The notes beneath the pieces are model-generated. The model saw nothing but the letters and a program-made list of their open reading frames with translations, ran no database searches and was not told the DNA's origin. Both the position numbers and the translations under genes were made by a program. Shown here in pieces: positions 1 through 8,616 of a stretch of DNA of 59,691 nt; positions within the stretch are counted from its first letter, which is position 1; every line of letters begins with the position of its first letter. Origin of the DNA: an uncultured SAR116 cluster alpha proteobacterium (GTDB lineage: Bacteria; Pseudomonadota; Alphaproteobacteria; Puniceispirillales; Puniceispirillaceae); contig CACEJY010000006.1 in assembly GCA_902559985.1 (NCBI GenBank), positions 1-59,691 of the forward strand, in the 5' to 3' direction.

Positions 1-1059
1 ACGTTCGACATCATACTCTTCAGCAAAGCCAAAGCCACCATAAGTCTGGACACACATTTCAGCCGCAGCCCAAGATGCATCAGCGCAAAGTAGCTTGGCG
101 AGATTGGCTTCTTCTCCTGGATTTTCATCAGCCTCATACAATCGAATTGATTCTTGTAGCATTAATTCTGCCGCTCGCATTTGACTATAAGCACGGGCAA
201 TCGGGAATTGTATTCCTTGGTTTTGACCAATAGGTCGGCCGAATACATTACGTTCGGATGAATAGCTAGACGCGTGCTCGATAAACCATTTCGCATCACC
301 AATACATTCCGCGGCAATCAAAATACGTTCAGCATTCATACCCGATAAAATATAACGGAACCCCTTGCCCTCCACACCAATAAGGCTGCTAGCCGGAATG
401 CGCATATCATCGAAAAACAACTGTGTTGATGAATGATTCATCATTGTGCGAATGGGGGTAATGGTTAATGATTTATCACGTGCATCGCGCATATCGACCA
501 GAAACACCGAAAGTCCATCAGTTTTCTTGGCGCATTGATCAAGCGGTGTCGTTCGAGCCAAAAGCAGCATCAAATCCGAATGTTCTGCGCGCGATGTCCA
601 TACTTTTTGGCCGTTCACCACGTATTCATCACCATCACGCTTAGCAGTGGTACGAAGCGCGGTTGTATCTGTGCCGCTGGTTGGTTCCGTTACACCAAAA
701 GCTTGTAATCTTAGACTGCCATCGGCAATGGCTGGCAGATATTGTTTTTTTTGTGAGGCTGATCCATGCCGTAAAACTGTTCCCATCGTGTACATCTGTG
801 CATGACAAGCCGCTGCATTACCACCAGACCGATGTATTTCTTCCAAAATCGCTGAACCGGCAGAAATTGGTAGACCCAACCCCCCATATTCCTCTGGAAT
901 CAAAGCGGACAAATAGCCAGCATCAGTTAGGGCTTGAACAAAATCAGTTGGATAAGCGCGATCAGCATCGCATTCCTGCCAGTATTTGTTATCAAAATCA
1001 GCGCATAATCTTGTAACAGCATCGCGGATTTCTGCATGATCGTGTGAGTAGTGAAACAT
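1..1059 (-). CDS. Acyl-CoA dehydrogenase (C-terminus cut by window edge)
   Basis: My reading of the minus strand gives 353 open codons from the ATG at 1059 to the window edge, so roughly the last 30 residues are missing. It has the acyl-CoA dehydrogenase domain order: helical N-terminal domain, middle beta domain with the FAD-contacting stretch QAFGVTEPTSGTD, then the C-terminal helical domain with ERNVFGRPIGQNQ and the QTYGGFGF segment. The family oxidises acyl-CoA thioesters to 2-enoyl-CoA and passes electrons to ETF. It is divergent from the flavoprotein cluster starting at 1218, so shared control is plausible. The substrate cannot be read from the sequence; a link to the neighbouring CoA-transferase is inference. 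Confidence 0.93.
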   Translation of the reverse strand, partial: MFHYSHDHAEIRDAVTRLCADFDNKYWQECDADRAYPTDFVQALTDAGYLSALIPEEYGGLGLPISAGSAILEEIHRSGGNAAACHAQMYTMGTVLRHGSASQKKQYLPAIADGSLRLQAFGVTEPTSGTDTTALRTTAKRDGDEYVVNGQKVWTSRAEHSDLMLLLARTTPLDQCAKKTDGLSVFLVDMRDARDKSLTITPIRTMMNHSSTQLFFDDMRIPASSLIGVEGKGFRYILSGMNAERILIAAECIGDAKWFIEHASSYSSERNVFGRPIGQNQGIQFPIARAYSQMRAAELMLQESIRLYEADENPGEEANLAKLLCADASWAAAEMCVQTYGGFGFAEEYDVER

Positions 1060-1217
1060 TAAAACAGCTTTCTTCAACAATTTGCTCTTTTTTAAACATC
1101 CTAGTATCACAACGCGAGACCACAAAAGAAAAAAGTGTGTGGTTCTTGACCTGATTTAATCAAAAGTTCAGGCTGGCTCAATACAAAAACACATATGTCT
1201 AGGACCTTCGAAAACTT
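1060..1217. promoter_or_regulatory. Divergent intergenic region, probable back-to-back promoters
   Basis: This 158-bp AT-rich gap separates two genes transcribed away from each other, so it must hold promoters for both. A TTGACC hexamer lies near 1147 in the plus direction, and a CCTGA/TCAGG dyad with a 13-nt spacer lies just beside it. Both are weak signals, and no firm -10 element could be assigned. Confidence 0.4.
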
Positions 1218-2948
1218 ATGAAACTCATAAAAACAGATGTTCTAATTGTCGGCGCTGGTGCCGCAGGTATGTACGCCAGCATATCCGCTGCCAAATCGAA
1301 CAAGAAGGTTATGCTGTGTGATAAAAGCCTAATTAGTAGAGGCGGCGCAACGGTTATGGCACAAATGACTGTGGCTGCAGCGCTTGGCCATCAAGAAGCC
1401 GATCATTGGACACACCATCTCCAAGACACAATTAAATCTGGCCAAGACCTCTGTAATGAAAAGCTGAGTTACCTTCTTTGCAAAAATGCTCCAGAGAAAA
1501 TACGACAAATGCGTGATTGGAAAACCAATTGGGCGAATGACAACGCGCGAATACGACAGGTGCTTGCGCCCGGCCATGGAGTAAAACGTTGCTGTTATGT
1601 CGATTTTCTTAACACTGGTCCAGCTGTCGCCCGAACTCTTCGGGGGGAAATAGCAAAACTAAAAAACGTAACCCGTGTCAGTGGACTAACAATTATTGAT
1701 CTTGTAGTTGAGAAAAACCGGGTTATCGGTGCGATCGGCCTAAACACTGAGGCTGGCGAATATGTATCCATCGGCGCTAACGCAATTGTTTTAGCTGCCG
1801 GCGGCTTAACACAACTTTTTGCACGTAACTCGGCATCAAAAAACATGGGCGGGGACTCTCACGCGCTTGCACTAAGAGCAGGCGCTAATTTAATGGACAT
1901 GGAGTTTGTACAGTTTTTCCCCATTGGCCATCTTGCGCCTCGCCTTGTGGGAATGGACCCCATAATGTGGGACCCATTCCGTTATAAGCTAGGCGGCCGC
2001 CTCCTCAACGGTCACGAAGAGCAGTTTATTGAAAATTATGGTGGCGAAGATGGAGATGCTTATACAGTGGGCCGTGACCTTGCAGCATACGCCATATTAA
2101 AAGAATGCGAGGCTGGGAGAGGCTCGCCTAATGGAGGAGCTTGGTTAAGCTTTCAACATTTGAGTAAAGCGGAACTTGATGAGGCTTTTGGGCCTATTAT
2201 AAAGAAACTCTCAGCGAATGACATAGATCTAACAAAACAAGCGATCGAAGTAGCGCCAATTGCCCATTATCACATGGGTGGAATTGAAGTGAATGATTCA
2301 ATGGAAACATGTGTAAAAGGACTTTTTGCAGCTGGTGAATGTGTTGGTGGCGCCAATGGTGCTAACCGGCTGTCTGGCAATGCAATTCCAGAAGCATTTG
2401 TTTTCGGAGAAATTGCTGGCGCTAGCGCCGCAAACACGATTAGTGAGACTCCTCACCTTTCACCTCAACTTCATCAAAATGTACTCTCGAATTTGCTAAT
2501 TGAATTATCGCGCCAACCGAAGCAAAAGTCACAATTTCAGACGGTGACGTCACGAAAGTTACTTTTTGAGCTGCAAAAACTAATGTGGGAAAATGTTGGA
2601 GTGCTTAGAAGCAAACAGGGACTGAAAATGGCTATTAATGAAATAAGGAGAATGAAGAACGATATTTTCCCAAACTTAAAACCAGCCTCTGGAACCGTTT
2701 TCAACACCAGCTTGATGGATTGGCTTGATCTAAGGAATAGTCTTTTGTGCGCTGAGGCCATCTGCCTCGCAGCTAACGAGCGCAAAGAAAGTAGAGGCGC
2801 GCATCAGATGGAAGACATACCTTTTAAATCCAACAAATTTACAAAGAATCAAATAATATCAATGATTGATGGAAAACTTGTGTCGCGCTGGCAAGATGTA
2901 CAAAAATTGGAATTTGATCTTGAAAGAAAGCGTTGGGCAAAGGTATGA
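1218..2948 (+). CDS. SdhA/FrdA-like FAD-dependent oxidoreductase
   Basis: 576-aa flavoprotein of the succinate dehydrogenase/fumarate reductase family. The N-terminal dinucleotide motif VGAGAAG is at residues 11-17, the HYHMGG motif at 350-355 and NGANRLSGN around R384; H350 and R384 match conserved catalytic-region residues of SdhA/FrdA. Two differences stand out. The residue aligned with the covalent-FAD histidine is A44, so FAD is probably bound non-covalently. The HPTG substrate motif reads FPIG at 234-237. The stop overlaps the start of the 2Fe-2S gene by 4 bp, which suggests a two-subunit enzyme. No membrane-anchor subunits are nearby. A soluble dehydrogenase or reductase of an organic acid is the best inference; the substrate is unknown. 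Confidence 0.85.
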   Translation: MKLIKTDVLIVGAGAAGMYASISAAKSNKKVMLCDKSLISRGGATVMAQMTVAAALGHQEADHWTHHLQDTIKSGQDLCNEKLSYLLCKNAPEKIRQMRDWKTNWANDNARIRQVLAPGHGVKRCCYVDFLNTGPAVARTLRGEIAKLKNVTRVSGLTIIDLVVEKNRVIGAIGLNTEAGEYVSIGANAIVLAAGGLTQLFARNSASKNMGGDSHALALRAGANLMDMEFVQFFPIGHLAPRLVGMDPIMWDPFRYKLGGRLLNGHEEQFIENYGGEDGDAYTVGRDLAAYAILKECEAGRGSPNGGAWLSFQHLSKAELDEAFGPIIKKLSANDIDLTKQAIEVAPIAHYHMGGIEVNDSMETCVKGLFAAGECVGGANGANRLSGNAIPEAFVFGEIAGASAANTISETPHLSPQLHQNVLSNLLIELSRQPKQKSQFQTVTSRKLLFELQKLMWENVGVLRSKQGLKMAINEIRRMKNDIFPNLKPASGTVFNTSLMDWLDLRNSLLCAEAICLAANERKESRGAHQMEDIPFKSNKFTKNQIISMIDGKLVSRWQDVQKLEFDLERKRWAKV

Positions 2949-3298
2949 AAAATAACAAACAACAAAATGTTTTCGCGGAACTCAATATTTTTAGGGGTAC
3001 TAATAGCACAAAACCCGAATTTCAAACATTTAAAGTACCCTTTCAGCAAGGTGCCTCAATCCTTGATGCATTGATTTGGATAAATGACAACGTTGATGAA
3101 AGTCTATCATTCAGATATTCCTGTATTAACGCCAATGCCTGTAAAGAATGCATGATGATTGTTGACGGGCAAGTAGAATATGCCTGTTTAAAAAAACTTC
3201 AAAAATCTGGTTCTAAACTTGAGCCATTACCAAACAAAACACTCATAAAAGATTTAGTCACAGATATTGTTCCGCCCAAGGAAAAACTACTTAGCTAA
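2945..3298 (+). CDS. Stand-alone 2Fe-2S subunit (SdhB N-domain-like)
   Basis: 117-aa protein matching only the ferredoxin-like N-terminal half of SdhB/FrdB. The start chosen is ATG 2945, which overlaps the upstream stop (ATGA); a TTG 12 nt earlier is less likely. Cysteines run C-x5-C-x2-C-x11-C around the segment SCINANACKEC; the usual SdhB loop is C-x4-C-x2-C. The second domain of SdhB, which carries the 4Fe-4S and 3Fe-4S clusters, is absent. The overlap with the flavoprotein gene makes it the probable electron acceptor subunit of that enzyme. The final acceptor is not identifiable. Confidence 0.78.
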   Translation: MKNNKQQNVFAELNIFRGTNSTKPEFQTFKVPFQQGASILDALIWINDNVDESLSFRYSCINANACKECMMIVDGQVEYACLKKLQKSGSKLEPLPNKTLIKDLVTDIVPPKEKLLS

Positions 3299-3456
3299 TC
3301 AATTAAAGGGGTTTTTGGAATTTAGTCCTGAGGAATATATCTGTGTTTGTTTTGGTCGCAATCATTGTTGGAGGAATTATTGTCGAGGGTTGATTTTCCC
3401 CCAAGGTGGGATGAACATCTTTTTTAATTTTAGTTTTTCTATTGGGTTTACTCTGG

Positions 3457-4695
3457 ATGAACAATTCAACAAAAAAATCAAATTGGAAATATAGCAATTT
3501 CAAAACAAAAAATGTTGGGCCATTAAAGGGCATCAGGGTTCTAGATTTATCACGTGTTGTTGCAGGAAACATGACGTCATTGCAACTGGCTGATTTTGGT
3601 GCAGAAGTTATAAAAGTAGAGCCGCTTCCTGATGGCGACCCACTCCGAACCTGGAAACAGGGCGGGGAGTCTACTTTCTGGAAGGTATATTCGCGAAATA
3701 AAAAAAGTATTGGATTAGACTTCAGGTCGCCAGATTTTAAGGAAATCATCAGCCATCTCATTATGAGTTCAGATGTAATGATCGAAAACTTTCGGCCGGG
3801 AACACTCGAAAAAATGGGGTTTGGCTTTGACACACTGAAGCAAATTAATCCAAAACTCATTCTTCTCAGAATTTCCGGTTTTGGCCAAACAGGAACATAC
3901 AAGTCAAGGCCAGGTTTTGGCACTCTGGTTGAGTCCATGTCCGGTTTTGCTCATAAGAACGGTGAGTTAAACGGAGGTCCCCTGCTTCCGCCACTTGCGC
4001 TTGCAGATATGATATCCGGTCTTTACGGATCAAACGCAGTTTTAATGGCTTTAAGAGCACGAGATACGAGTGGCAAAGGACAAATCATTGACCTTGCTCT
4101 TCTTGACGCGATGGTTTCTGTTCTTGGCCCAGAAGCCCTAGATTACGAACTTGTTGGAAAGCCAAAGGAACGCCTTGGCAATCAATCAAGCACGTCTACA
4201 CCGCGCAATGTTTATGAAACAAAAGATGGTTACTTTTTGTCAATCTCAGCATCAACTCCCAAAATGGCTGCCAGACTTTTTGACACTATTGGCCATGGAA
4301 CAATGAATGAAGACCGCCGCTTTAATACCAACGAAGGGCGACTGAAGCATCGTGATATTGTTGATCAAACCGTTGCTGAATGGATTGCAAAGCGCAACAA
4401 AAATGAGGCTTTAAAGGCATTAGTAAAGGCGGATGTAACGGTAGCGCCACTTTATTCCATAGCGGACATTACATCAGATCCCCACTTCGTTGAACGCGAA
4501 ATTTATTCTGAAATCCCGGATGATGATCTTGGCAAAATACCAGTCCACAAGCCCGTTCCTAATCTCTCAGATACTCCTGCAACATTTCGCAACGCCGCAC
4601 CAAAAATTGGGCAAGACACAACCGAGATCCTTTTAGCAGCAGGGTTCAAAGAAAAGCGAATAGATCAGTTTTTTGAGAGAAAAAGTATCAAATGA
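3457..4695 (+). CDS. CaiB/BaiF family (family III) CoA-transferase
   Basis: 412 aa. It opens with LKGIRVLDLSRVVAGNMTSLQLADFGAEVIK-type family III sequence, and D184 in the segment PPLALADMISG aligns with the catalytic aspartate that forms the acyl anhydride in formyl-CoA transferase. The family moves CoA between carboxylic acids. ATG 3457 is chosen over an upstream TTG at 3442; neither has a strong Shine-Dalgarno. About 160 bp separate it from the 2Fe-2S gene, with nothing recognisable between. The stop overlaps the next start by 4 bp, so transferase and lyase are translationally coupled, which argues that the CoA ester made here is the lyase substrate. Likely donors or acceptors are succinate, malate, citramalate or itaconate-type acids, by inference. 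Confidence 0.9.
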   Translation: MNNSTKKSNWKYSNFKTKNVGPLKGIRVLDLSRVVAGNMTSLQLADFGAEVIKVEPLPDGDPLRTWKQGGESTFWKVYSRNKKSIGLDFRSPDFKEIISHLIMSSDVMIENFRPGTLEKMGFGFDTLKQINPKLILLRISGFGQTGTYKSRPGFGTLVESMSGFAHKNGELNGGPLLPPLALADMISGLYGSNAVLMALRARDTSGKGQIIDLALLDAMVSVLGPEALDYELVGKPKERLGNQSSTSTPRNVYETKDGYFLSISASTPKMAARLFDTIGHGTMNEDRRFNTNEGRLKHRDIVDQTVAEWIAKRNKNEALKALVKADVTVAPLYSIADITSDPHFVEREIYSEIPDDDLGKIPVHKPVPNLSDTPATFRNAAPKIGQDTTEILLAAGFKEKRIDQFFERKSIK

Positions 4696-5618
4696 AAAAT
4701 CAGCAACTTAAGTCTAATAAAAGCCAATTAAAAAGCGAAGCACCGCTGTGGCGTTCTCTTCTTTATATGCCTGCAAACAATGAAAAATTTCTTGCAAAAG
4801 CACAAAGCCGCGGTGCTGATGCGATTATTTTAGACTTAGAAGACAGCGTTGCGCCAGAAGATAAATTAAAAGCTCGGGAAATTTGCAAAAGCGCAATCCA
4901 AAAGTTAGTGGGCGGACCGTCAGACATACTCGTTAGAATTAATGCACCATTAGGGCTCTTAGTTAGAGATATTGAAGCTGTCATTCAACACGGGTTAAGA
5001 GGGTTACTCATACCCAAAGTCGAGAGCGCTGGTATTCTAATAGCAATGGATGAATTACTTACCTCCCTTGAGCAAAAACGCGGAATGAACATTGGACAAA
5101 TAATGACAATCCCAATGCTCGAAACGCCGAAAGCGCTGCTCTCGGCAGAAAAAATAGCGGGATCAATTAATCGCAACATAGGTCTTATCCTCGGTGGTGA
5201 GGATTTTGCAACATCCGCCGGGCTTTACCCAAGCGCAGAAACTTTGTCTTATCCTAAAATTCAAATGGCACTTGCTGCGAAAGCTGCGGGGTTAATGCCC
5301 CTAGGTATTTTAGATACGGTTGCAGACTTTTCGGATGCAGATTACATGTTTGAAGTCGCAAAAAAATCCGCAAAGTTTGGTTTTGAAGGGGCTACCTGCA
5401 TTCACCCAACCATGATTGACGCCCTAAACCGCGGCTTTAGTCCCACATGCGAGGAGGTCAATGAAGCTGAACTAATAATAGAAGTTATGGAAGACGCTTG
5501 GCAAAACAATCATGGCGCAGCACAAATTAACGGAAAAATGATTGATATGCCTGTTTATAAGCGCGCCCAAGCTGTTTTAAGACGCGCAGAACTTATAAAG
5601 GAAAAACAAAGTCATTAA
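4692..5618 (+). CDS. CitE-like HpcH/HpaI family lyase (malyl-/citramalyl-CoA lyase type)
   Basis: 308-aa TIM-barrel protein of the citrate lyase beta/malyl-CoA lyase group. Visible motifs are LYMPANNEKFL near the start, ILDLEDSVAPEDK (phosphate/CoA and metal region), a conserved arginine in LVRINAP, and LGGEDFA with metal-binding Glu and Asp. The family cleaves 3-hydroxyacyl-CoA such as citramalyl-CoA or malyl-CoA to acetyl-CoA plus an oxo acid, or hydrolyses malyl-CoA. It is the last gene of the cluster and overlaps the CoA-transferase by 4 bp. No enoyl-CoA hydratase sits in the cluster, so if the route goes through an unsaturated CoA ester the hydratase must be elsewhere. Confidence 0.88.
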   Translation: MKNQQLKSNKSQLKSEAPLWRSLLYMPANNEKFLAKAQSRGADAIILDLEDSVAPEDKLKAREICKSAIQKLVGGPSDILVRINAPLGLLVRDIEAVIQHGLRGLLIPKVESAGILIAMDELLTSLEQKRGMNIGQIMTIPMLETPKALLSAEKIAGSINRNIGLILGGEDFATSAGLYPSAETLSYPKIQMALAAKAAGLMPLGILDTVADFSDADYMFEVAKKSAKFGFEGATCIHPTMIDALNRGFSPTCEEVNEAELIIEVMEDAWQNNHGAAQINGKMIDMPVYKRAQAVLRRAELIKEKQSH

Positions 5619-5635
5619 TCTAAAATAAAACGAGT

Positions 5636-5652
5636 CAAGCAAACTCTGCTTG
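5636..5652 (+). terminator. Weak hairpin after the CitE-like gene
   Basis: CAAGCA and TGCTTG form a perfect 6-bp stem with a 5-nt loop, 17 bp after the stop codon. There is no T-tract after it, so intrinsic termination here is doubtful. Confidence 0.3.
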
Positions 5653-5795
5653 GGTCCATCACTCTGAACGAAATTATACGACTCTGAGTTTGTAGCTTTA
5701 TCGGGCAACAAAGATCTCACCTACTCAACAAACAAGAGTAGCTGTATCACGGTGCAGGTATCTGGCACCACGATCCGAAAGCATGCTGATTAAAA

Positions 5796-5870
5796 TGGTG
5801 GGAGTGACTGGGATTGAACCAGTGACCCCTTCGATGTCAACGAAGTGCTCTCCCGCTGAGCTACACCCCC
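5796..5870 (-). tRNA. tRNA-Val (GAC anticodon)
   Basis: The reverse complement folds as a complete cloverleaf. The acceptor stem GGGGGTG pairs with CACTCCC (one G-T), the D-arm contains TAGCTCAGCGGGAGAGC, and the anticodon stem CTTCG/CGAAG encloses the loop TTGACAT with anticodon GAC. The T-arm holds GGTTCAATCC, the discriminator is A, and CCA is encoded. The length is 75 nt including CCA. It is a lone tRNA between two plus-strand genes and is transcribed opposite to both. Confidence 0.97.
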
Positions 5871-5918
5871 ATACCATTTGAACACCCGCCAGCGGACACA
5901 CACTACCCTAAATTATTA

Positions 5919-5938
5919 AAAGGCAGGCTGTTGCCTTT
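5919..5938. terminator. Bidirectional terminator-like hairpin
   Basis: AAAGGCA and TGCCTTT make a perfect 7-bp stem with a 6-nt loop and A/T-rich flanks on both sides. It may stop transcription from the CitE operon after it crosses the antisense of the tRNA. The rest of the 5619-6100 gap holds only weak short dyads, one being TGCAG/CTGCA at 5948-5964. Confidence 0.45.
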
Positions 5939-6100
5939 ATTGAGGCTTGCAGGTTATAACTGCACCATGCTCTTTGTCATATCAAGCCTTTTTTCAACCA
6001 AATCTTTGCATTAGCAAAAAAAATTAATTACACGCATTCATTCAACGCAAGAGCTAACTTCCTTATTGTCCCGGCCCCTTTGACAAGTTAGAGTTGCTGC

Positions 6101-7162
6101 ATGAGTACTTTTGAAGCCCCAGACCCTCATTCAGTATGCTCGGCAAAACTCGCGCCATCATTAACCGACAGTGCAGCCGAGACGACGCCTGCAGAATTTT
6201 TACCAGATTCTGTTGGCGCGCATTCTGGTGAGCTCACAAGTCTATCGAAATCTACTGACACACACCCAAATTCTGCAAATTTTGGACCCATTATTTTGCC
6301 ACTGGTGTCACTTCAGCAATCCACCTTCAGCGCCGTTGAGACATTATATCCACCATATCACGCAGAGCCAAGTTCAGTGGTACTCTCCTGCCCTCATGCC
6401 GGGCGTATTTATCCCGCCGAATTCATCGCAGCTAGTATTGCCGGTATAACAGATCTACGTGGGTTAGAAGACTTTGGGGTTGATCAACTTATCAGCGGTG
6501 CCTTGAACCATGGTATTCGGTGCGTGACGAACAAAGTCACCAGAGCCTATATTGACGTAAATCGGCCTGTTGATGCACTTGACCATCTCATGCTGAGCAG
6601 CCCGCCTGCTAGCAATCACGTTAAACCCTCACGCCATGTGCGTGCCGGTTATGGTTTGTTGCCGCGTTTGACCGCTGCAAGAGAGGTCATTCACCGACAA
6701 CTGTTACCCCATGACGAGGTTGAAAGCCGAATTGCATTGGTTCATCAACCCTATCATTCGGCTATTCGAGCTGCCCTGAGTGATGCCCGTAACAAATTTG
6801 GGCGTGCAATTCTGATTGATTGCCATTCCATGCCATCACATGACCAACAAAACCGTCCTCTTTCCGACATCATTCTTGGCGATCTGCATCACACTACTTT
6901 TGATCAGGAAGCTGGCAAAATGTTGACCTCTCTTATCAAAGATTCAGGCTTTAGCGTTGCCTGGAATAGCCCCTATGCTGGAGGCTATATAACAAAAAAT
7001 TACGGGTGCGCTAACAGCAACCAGCAATCAATCCAAATCGAGATTAACAGAAGCCTTTATATGAGCGGCAAGTATGAGCTGAATGACCAGGGAGTTAAAC
7101 GTGTCTCAAGCCTAATTACAAAGCTTTGTGTCGCTCTTTCTGATATGCCGGCCCCACTCTAG
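6101..7162 (+). CDS. N-formylglutamate amidohydrolase family protein
   Basis: 353 aa. From about residue 90 onward it matches the N-formylglutamate amidohydrolase fold: SCPHAGRIYP with a probable metal His, LEDFGVDQL, a VNRP segment, ILIDCHSMP with Asp-Cys-His, and the late GGYITKNYG segment. The family hydrolyses N-formyl-L-glutamate or related formyl/acyl amino acids. The N-terminal ~85 residues are rich in Ser, Thr and Pro, unlike the family, and there is no internal Met that would remove them. It stands alone and is convergent with der; the two TAG stops overlap in the palindrome CTAG at 7159-7162. No hut genes are in view, so a role in histidine breakdown is not supported by context. Confidence 0.85.
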   Translation: MSTFEAPDPHSVCSAKLAPSLTDSAAETTPAEFLPDSVGAHSGELTSLSKSTDTHPNSANFGPIILPLVSLQQSTFSAVETLYPPYHAEPSSVVLSCPHAGRIYPAEFIAASIAGITDLRGLEDFGVDQLISGALNHGIRCVTNKVTRAYIDVNRPVDALDHLMLSSPPASNHVKPSRHVRAGYGLLPRLTAAREVIHRQLLPHDEVESRIALVHQPYHSAIRAALSDARNKFGRAILIDCHSMPSHDQQNRPLSDIILGDLHHTTFDQEAGKMLTSLIKDSGFSVAWNSPYAGGYITKNYGCANSNQQSIQIEINRSLYMSGKYELNDQGVKRVSSLITKLCVALSDMPAPL

Positions 7163-8601
7163 CTGGGTGCAAAGGGGTTTTCACGCTTTCGCTTAACCAT
7201 GCGGATTGGTACTCCGCGCAATCCAAAATCGACGCGCAAACCACTGGTTAGATAGCGCAAATAACTCTCGGGCAAATCAGCAGGGCGACTAACAAACAAA
7301 GCAAATGTTGGCGGACGAGTTTTAATCTGTGTAATATATCGAATACGCAGTCGTCGACCATCTACCAATGGTGGTGGATGAGCCTCTAACATTGCGTCAA
7401 GCCAACGATTCAACCGACCAGTTGAGATACGCGTATTCCAAATCCGATACATTTCATCCGCCGCACCCAGCAGTTGACTTAGACCTTTTCTATGCAGTCC
7501 CGACATTTGCACCACCGGCACACCGCGCAATTGTGCAAGGGAAGTCTGCAAACGGTCGGAAATCTGGTCGCTTGCAGCCTGTTTATCATGCACTACATCC
7601 CACTTATTAGCACCAATAACAATGGCACGACCCTCATCTTCAATCAGACGAGCGATTGATAAATCCTGTTTATGTATTTCTTTTGTGGCATCAATCAGAA
7701 GAACACAAAGATGCGCATATTGAATAGCCCGCAGCGCATCATCAACCATCAACTTCTCAATCTTATCTGAAATCCGAGCACGTCGACGCATGCCAGCTGT
7801 ATCGACTAGTTTATAAGGCGTGCCATTCCATTCAAACGGCACCTCAATAGCGTCCCGCGTAATACCAGATTCGGGGCCAGTCAACAGCCTATCTTCATTG
7901 ATTAAGCTATTTATTAAAGTTGATTTTCCCATATTAGGGCGACCAACAATAGCAATCCGCATCGGCTGAACAGTCTTTTCATCTTGCCACATGTCAATTG
8001 GCTGACCTTCAGAGTCTGGTTTATCTTCAATATGATTACCGTCAGCAAAAACAACCTCATCATTAACAGCACTTGCCTCGCCGCTTAGAACTCCATCAAG
8101 TCCAATGGCGGCAGCGGCAGCAAGCATCGCATCATGCAAATCCACCAACCCCTCACCATGCGAAGCTGAAATAGGGACAGGCTCACCAAGCCCCAGTGAC
8201 CATGCCTCAGCCAAACCAGTTGCACCAGCCTTGCCCTCACATTTATTGGCTAGCAAAATTACACTTGCTCCAGCTTTTCTGATTTCGTTGGCAAAAAAAC
8301 TGTCAACCGGCGTTACACCTGCTTTAGCATCAACAACCATCAAAGTAATATCAGCATCAATAATCGCCATTTCTGTTTGGCGTCGCATTCGCTCTTCCAA
8401 TGAGCCATCATTAACGTCTTCCAAACCTGCGGTATCGATTACCGTAAAGAAGAGCGAAGCTAATTGTCCCTGTCCCTCACGGCGATCACGTGTTACCCCA
8501 GGCTGATCATCAACAATCGCATGCTGTTGGCCAATTAATCGGTTAAATAATGTTGATTTTCCAACGTTTGGCCGGCCAACAATAGCAAAGCTAACAGACA
8601 T
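7159..8601 (-). CDS. der: Ribosome assembly GTPase Der (EngA)
   Basis: 480-aa protein with two tandem GTPase domains and a C-terminal KH-like domain, the hallmark of Der. The first domain has the P-loop GRPNVGKST near residue 8, DTAG and a NKCE-type G4; the second has GRPNMGKST around residue 220, DTAG and NKWD. The KH-like end includes the IKTRPPTFALF segment. An acidic linker of about 40 residues joins the two GTPase domains. Der acts in 50S ribosome maturation. It ends a minus-strand run with bamB and the YfgM-like gene, the usual proteobacterial order; the gap to bamB is 15 bp. Confidence 0.98.
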   Translation of the reverse strand: MSVSFAIVGRPNVGKSTLFNRLIGQQHAIVDDQPGVTRDRREGQGQLASLFFTVIDTAGLEDVNDGSLEERMRRQTEMAIIDADITLMVVDAKAGVTPVDSFFANEIRKAGASVILLANKCEGKAGATGLAEAWSLGLGEPVPISASHGEGLVDLHDAMLAAAAAIGLDGVLSGEASAVNDEVVFADGNHIEDKPDSEGQPIDMWQDEKTVQPMRIAIVGRPNMGKSTLINSLINEDRLLTGPESGITRDAIEVPFEWNGTPYKLVDTAGMRRRARISDKIEKLMVDDALRAIQYAHLCVLLIDATKEIHKQDLSIARLIEDEGRAIVIGANKWDVVHDKQAASDQISDRLQTSLAQLRGVPVVQMSGLHRKGLSQLLGAADEMYRIWNTRISTGRLNRWLDAMLEAHPPPLVDGRRLRIRYITQIKTRPPTFALFVSRPADLPESYLRYLTSGLRVDFGLRGVPIRMVKRKRENPFAPS

Positions 8602-8616
8602 AGAAATATCACAACC

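Noticed and set aside
663-1016. 117-aa plus-strand ORF
   Set aside because: Antisense to the acyl-CoA dehydrogenase, whose minus frame is open to the window edge and has clear family motifs.
3303-3938. 211-aa minus-strand ORF
   Set aside because: Antisense to the CoA-transferase and the gap before it; no family resemblance, composition of a shadow frame.
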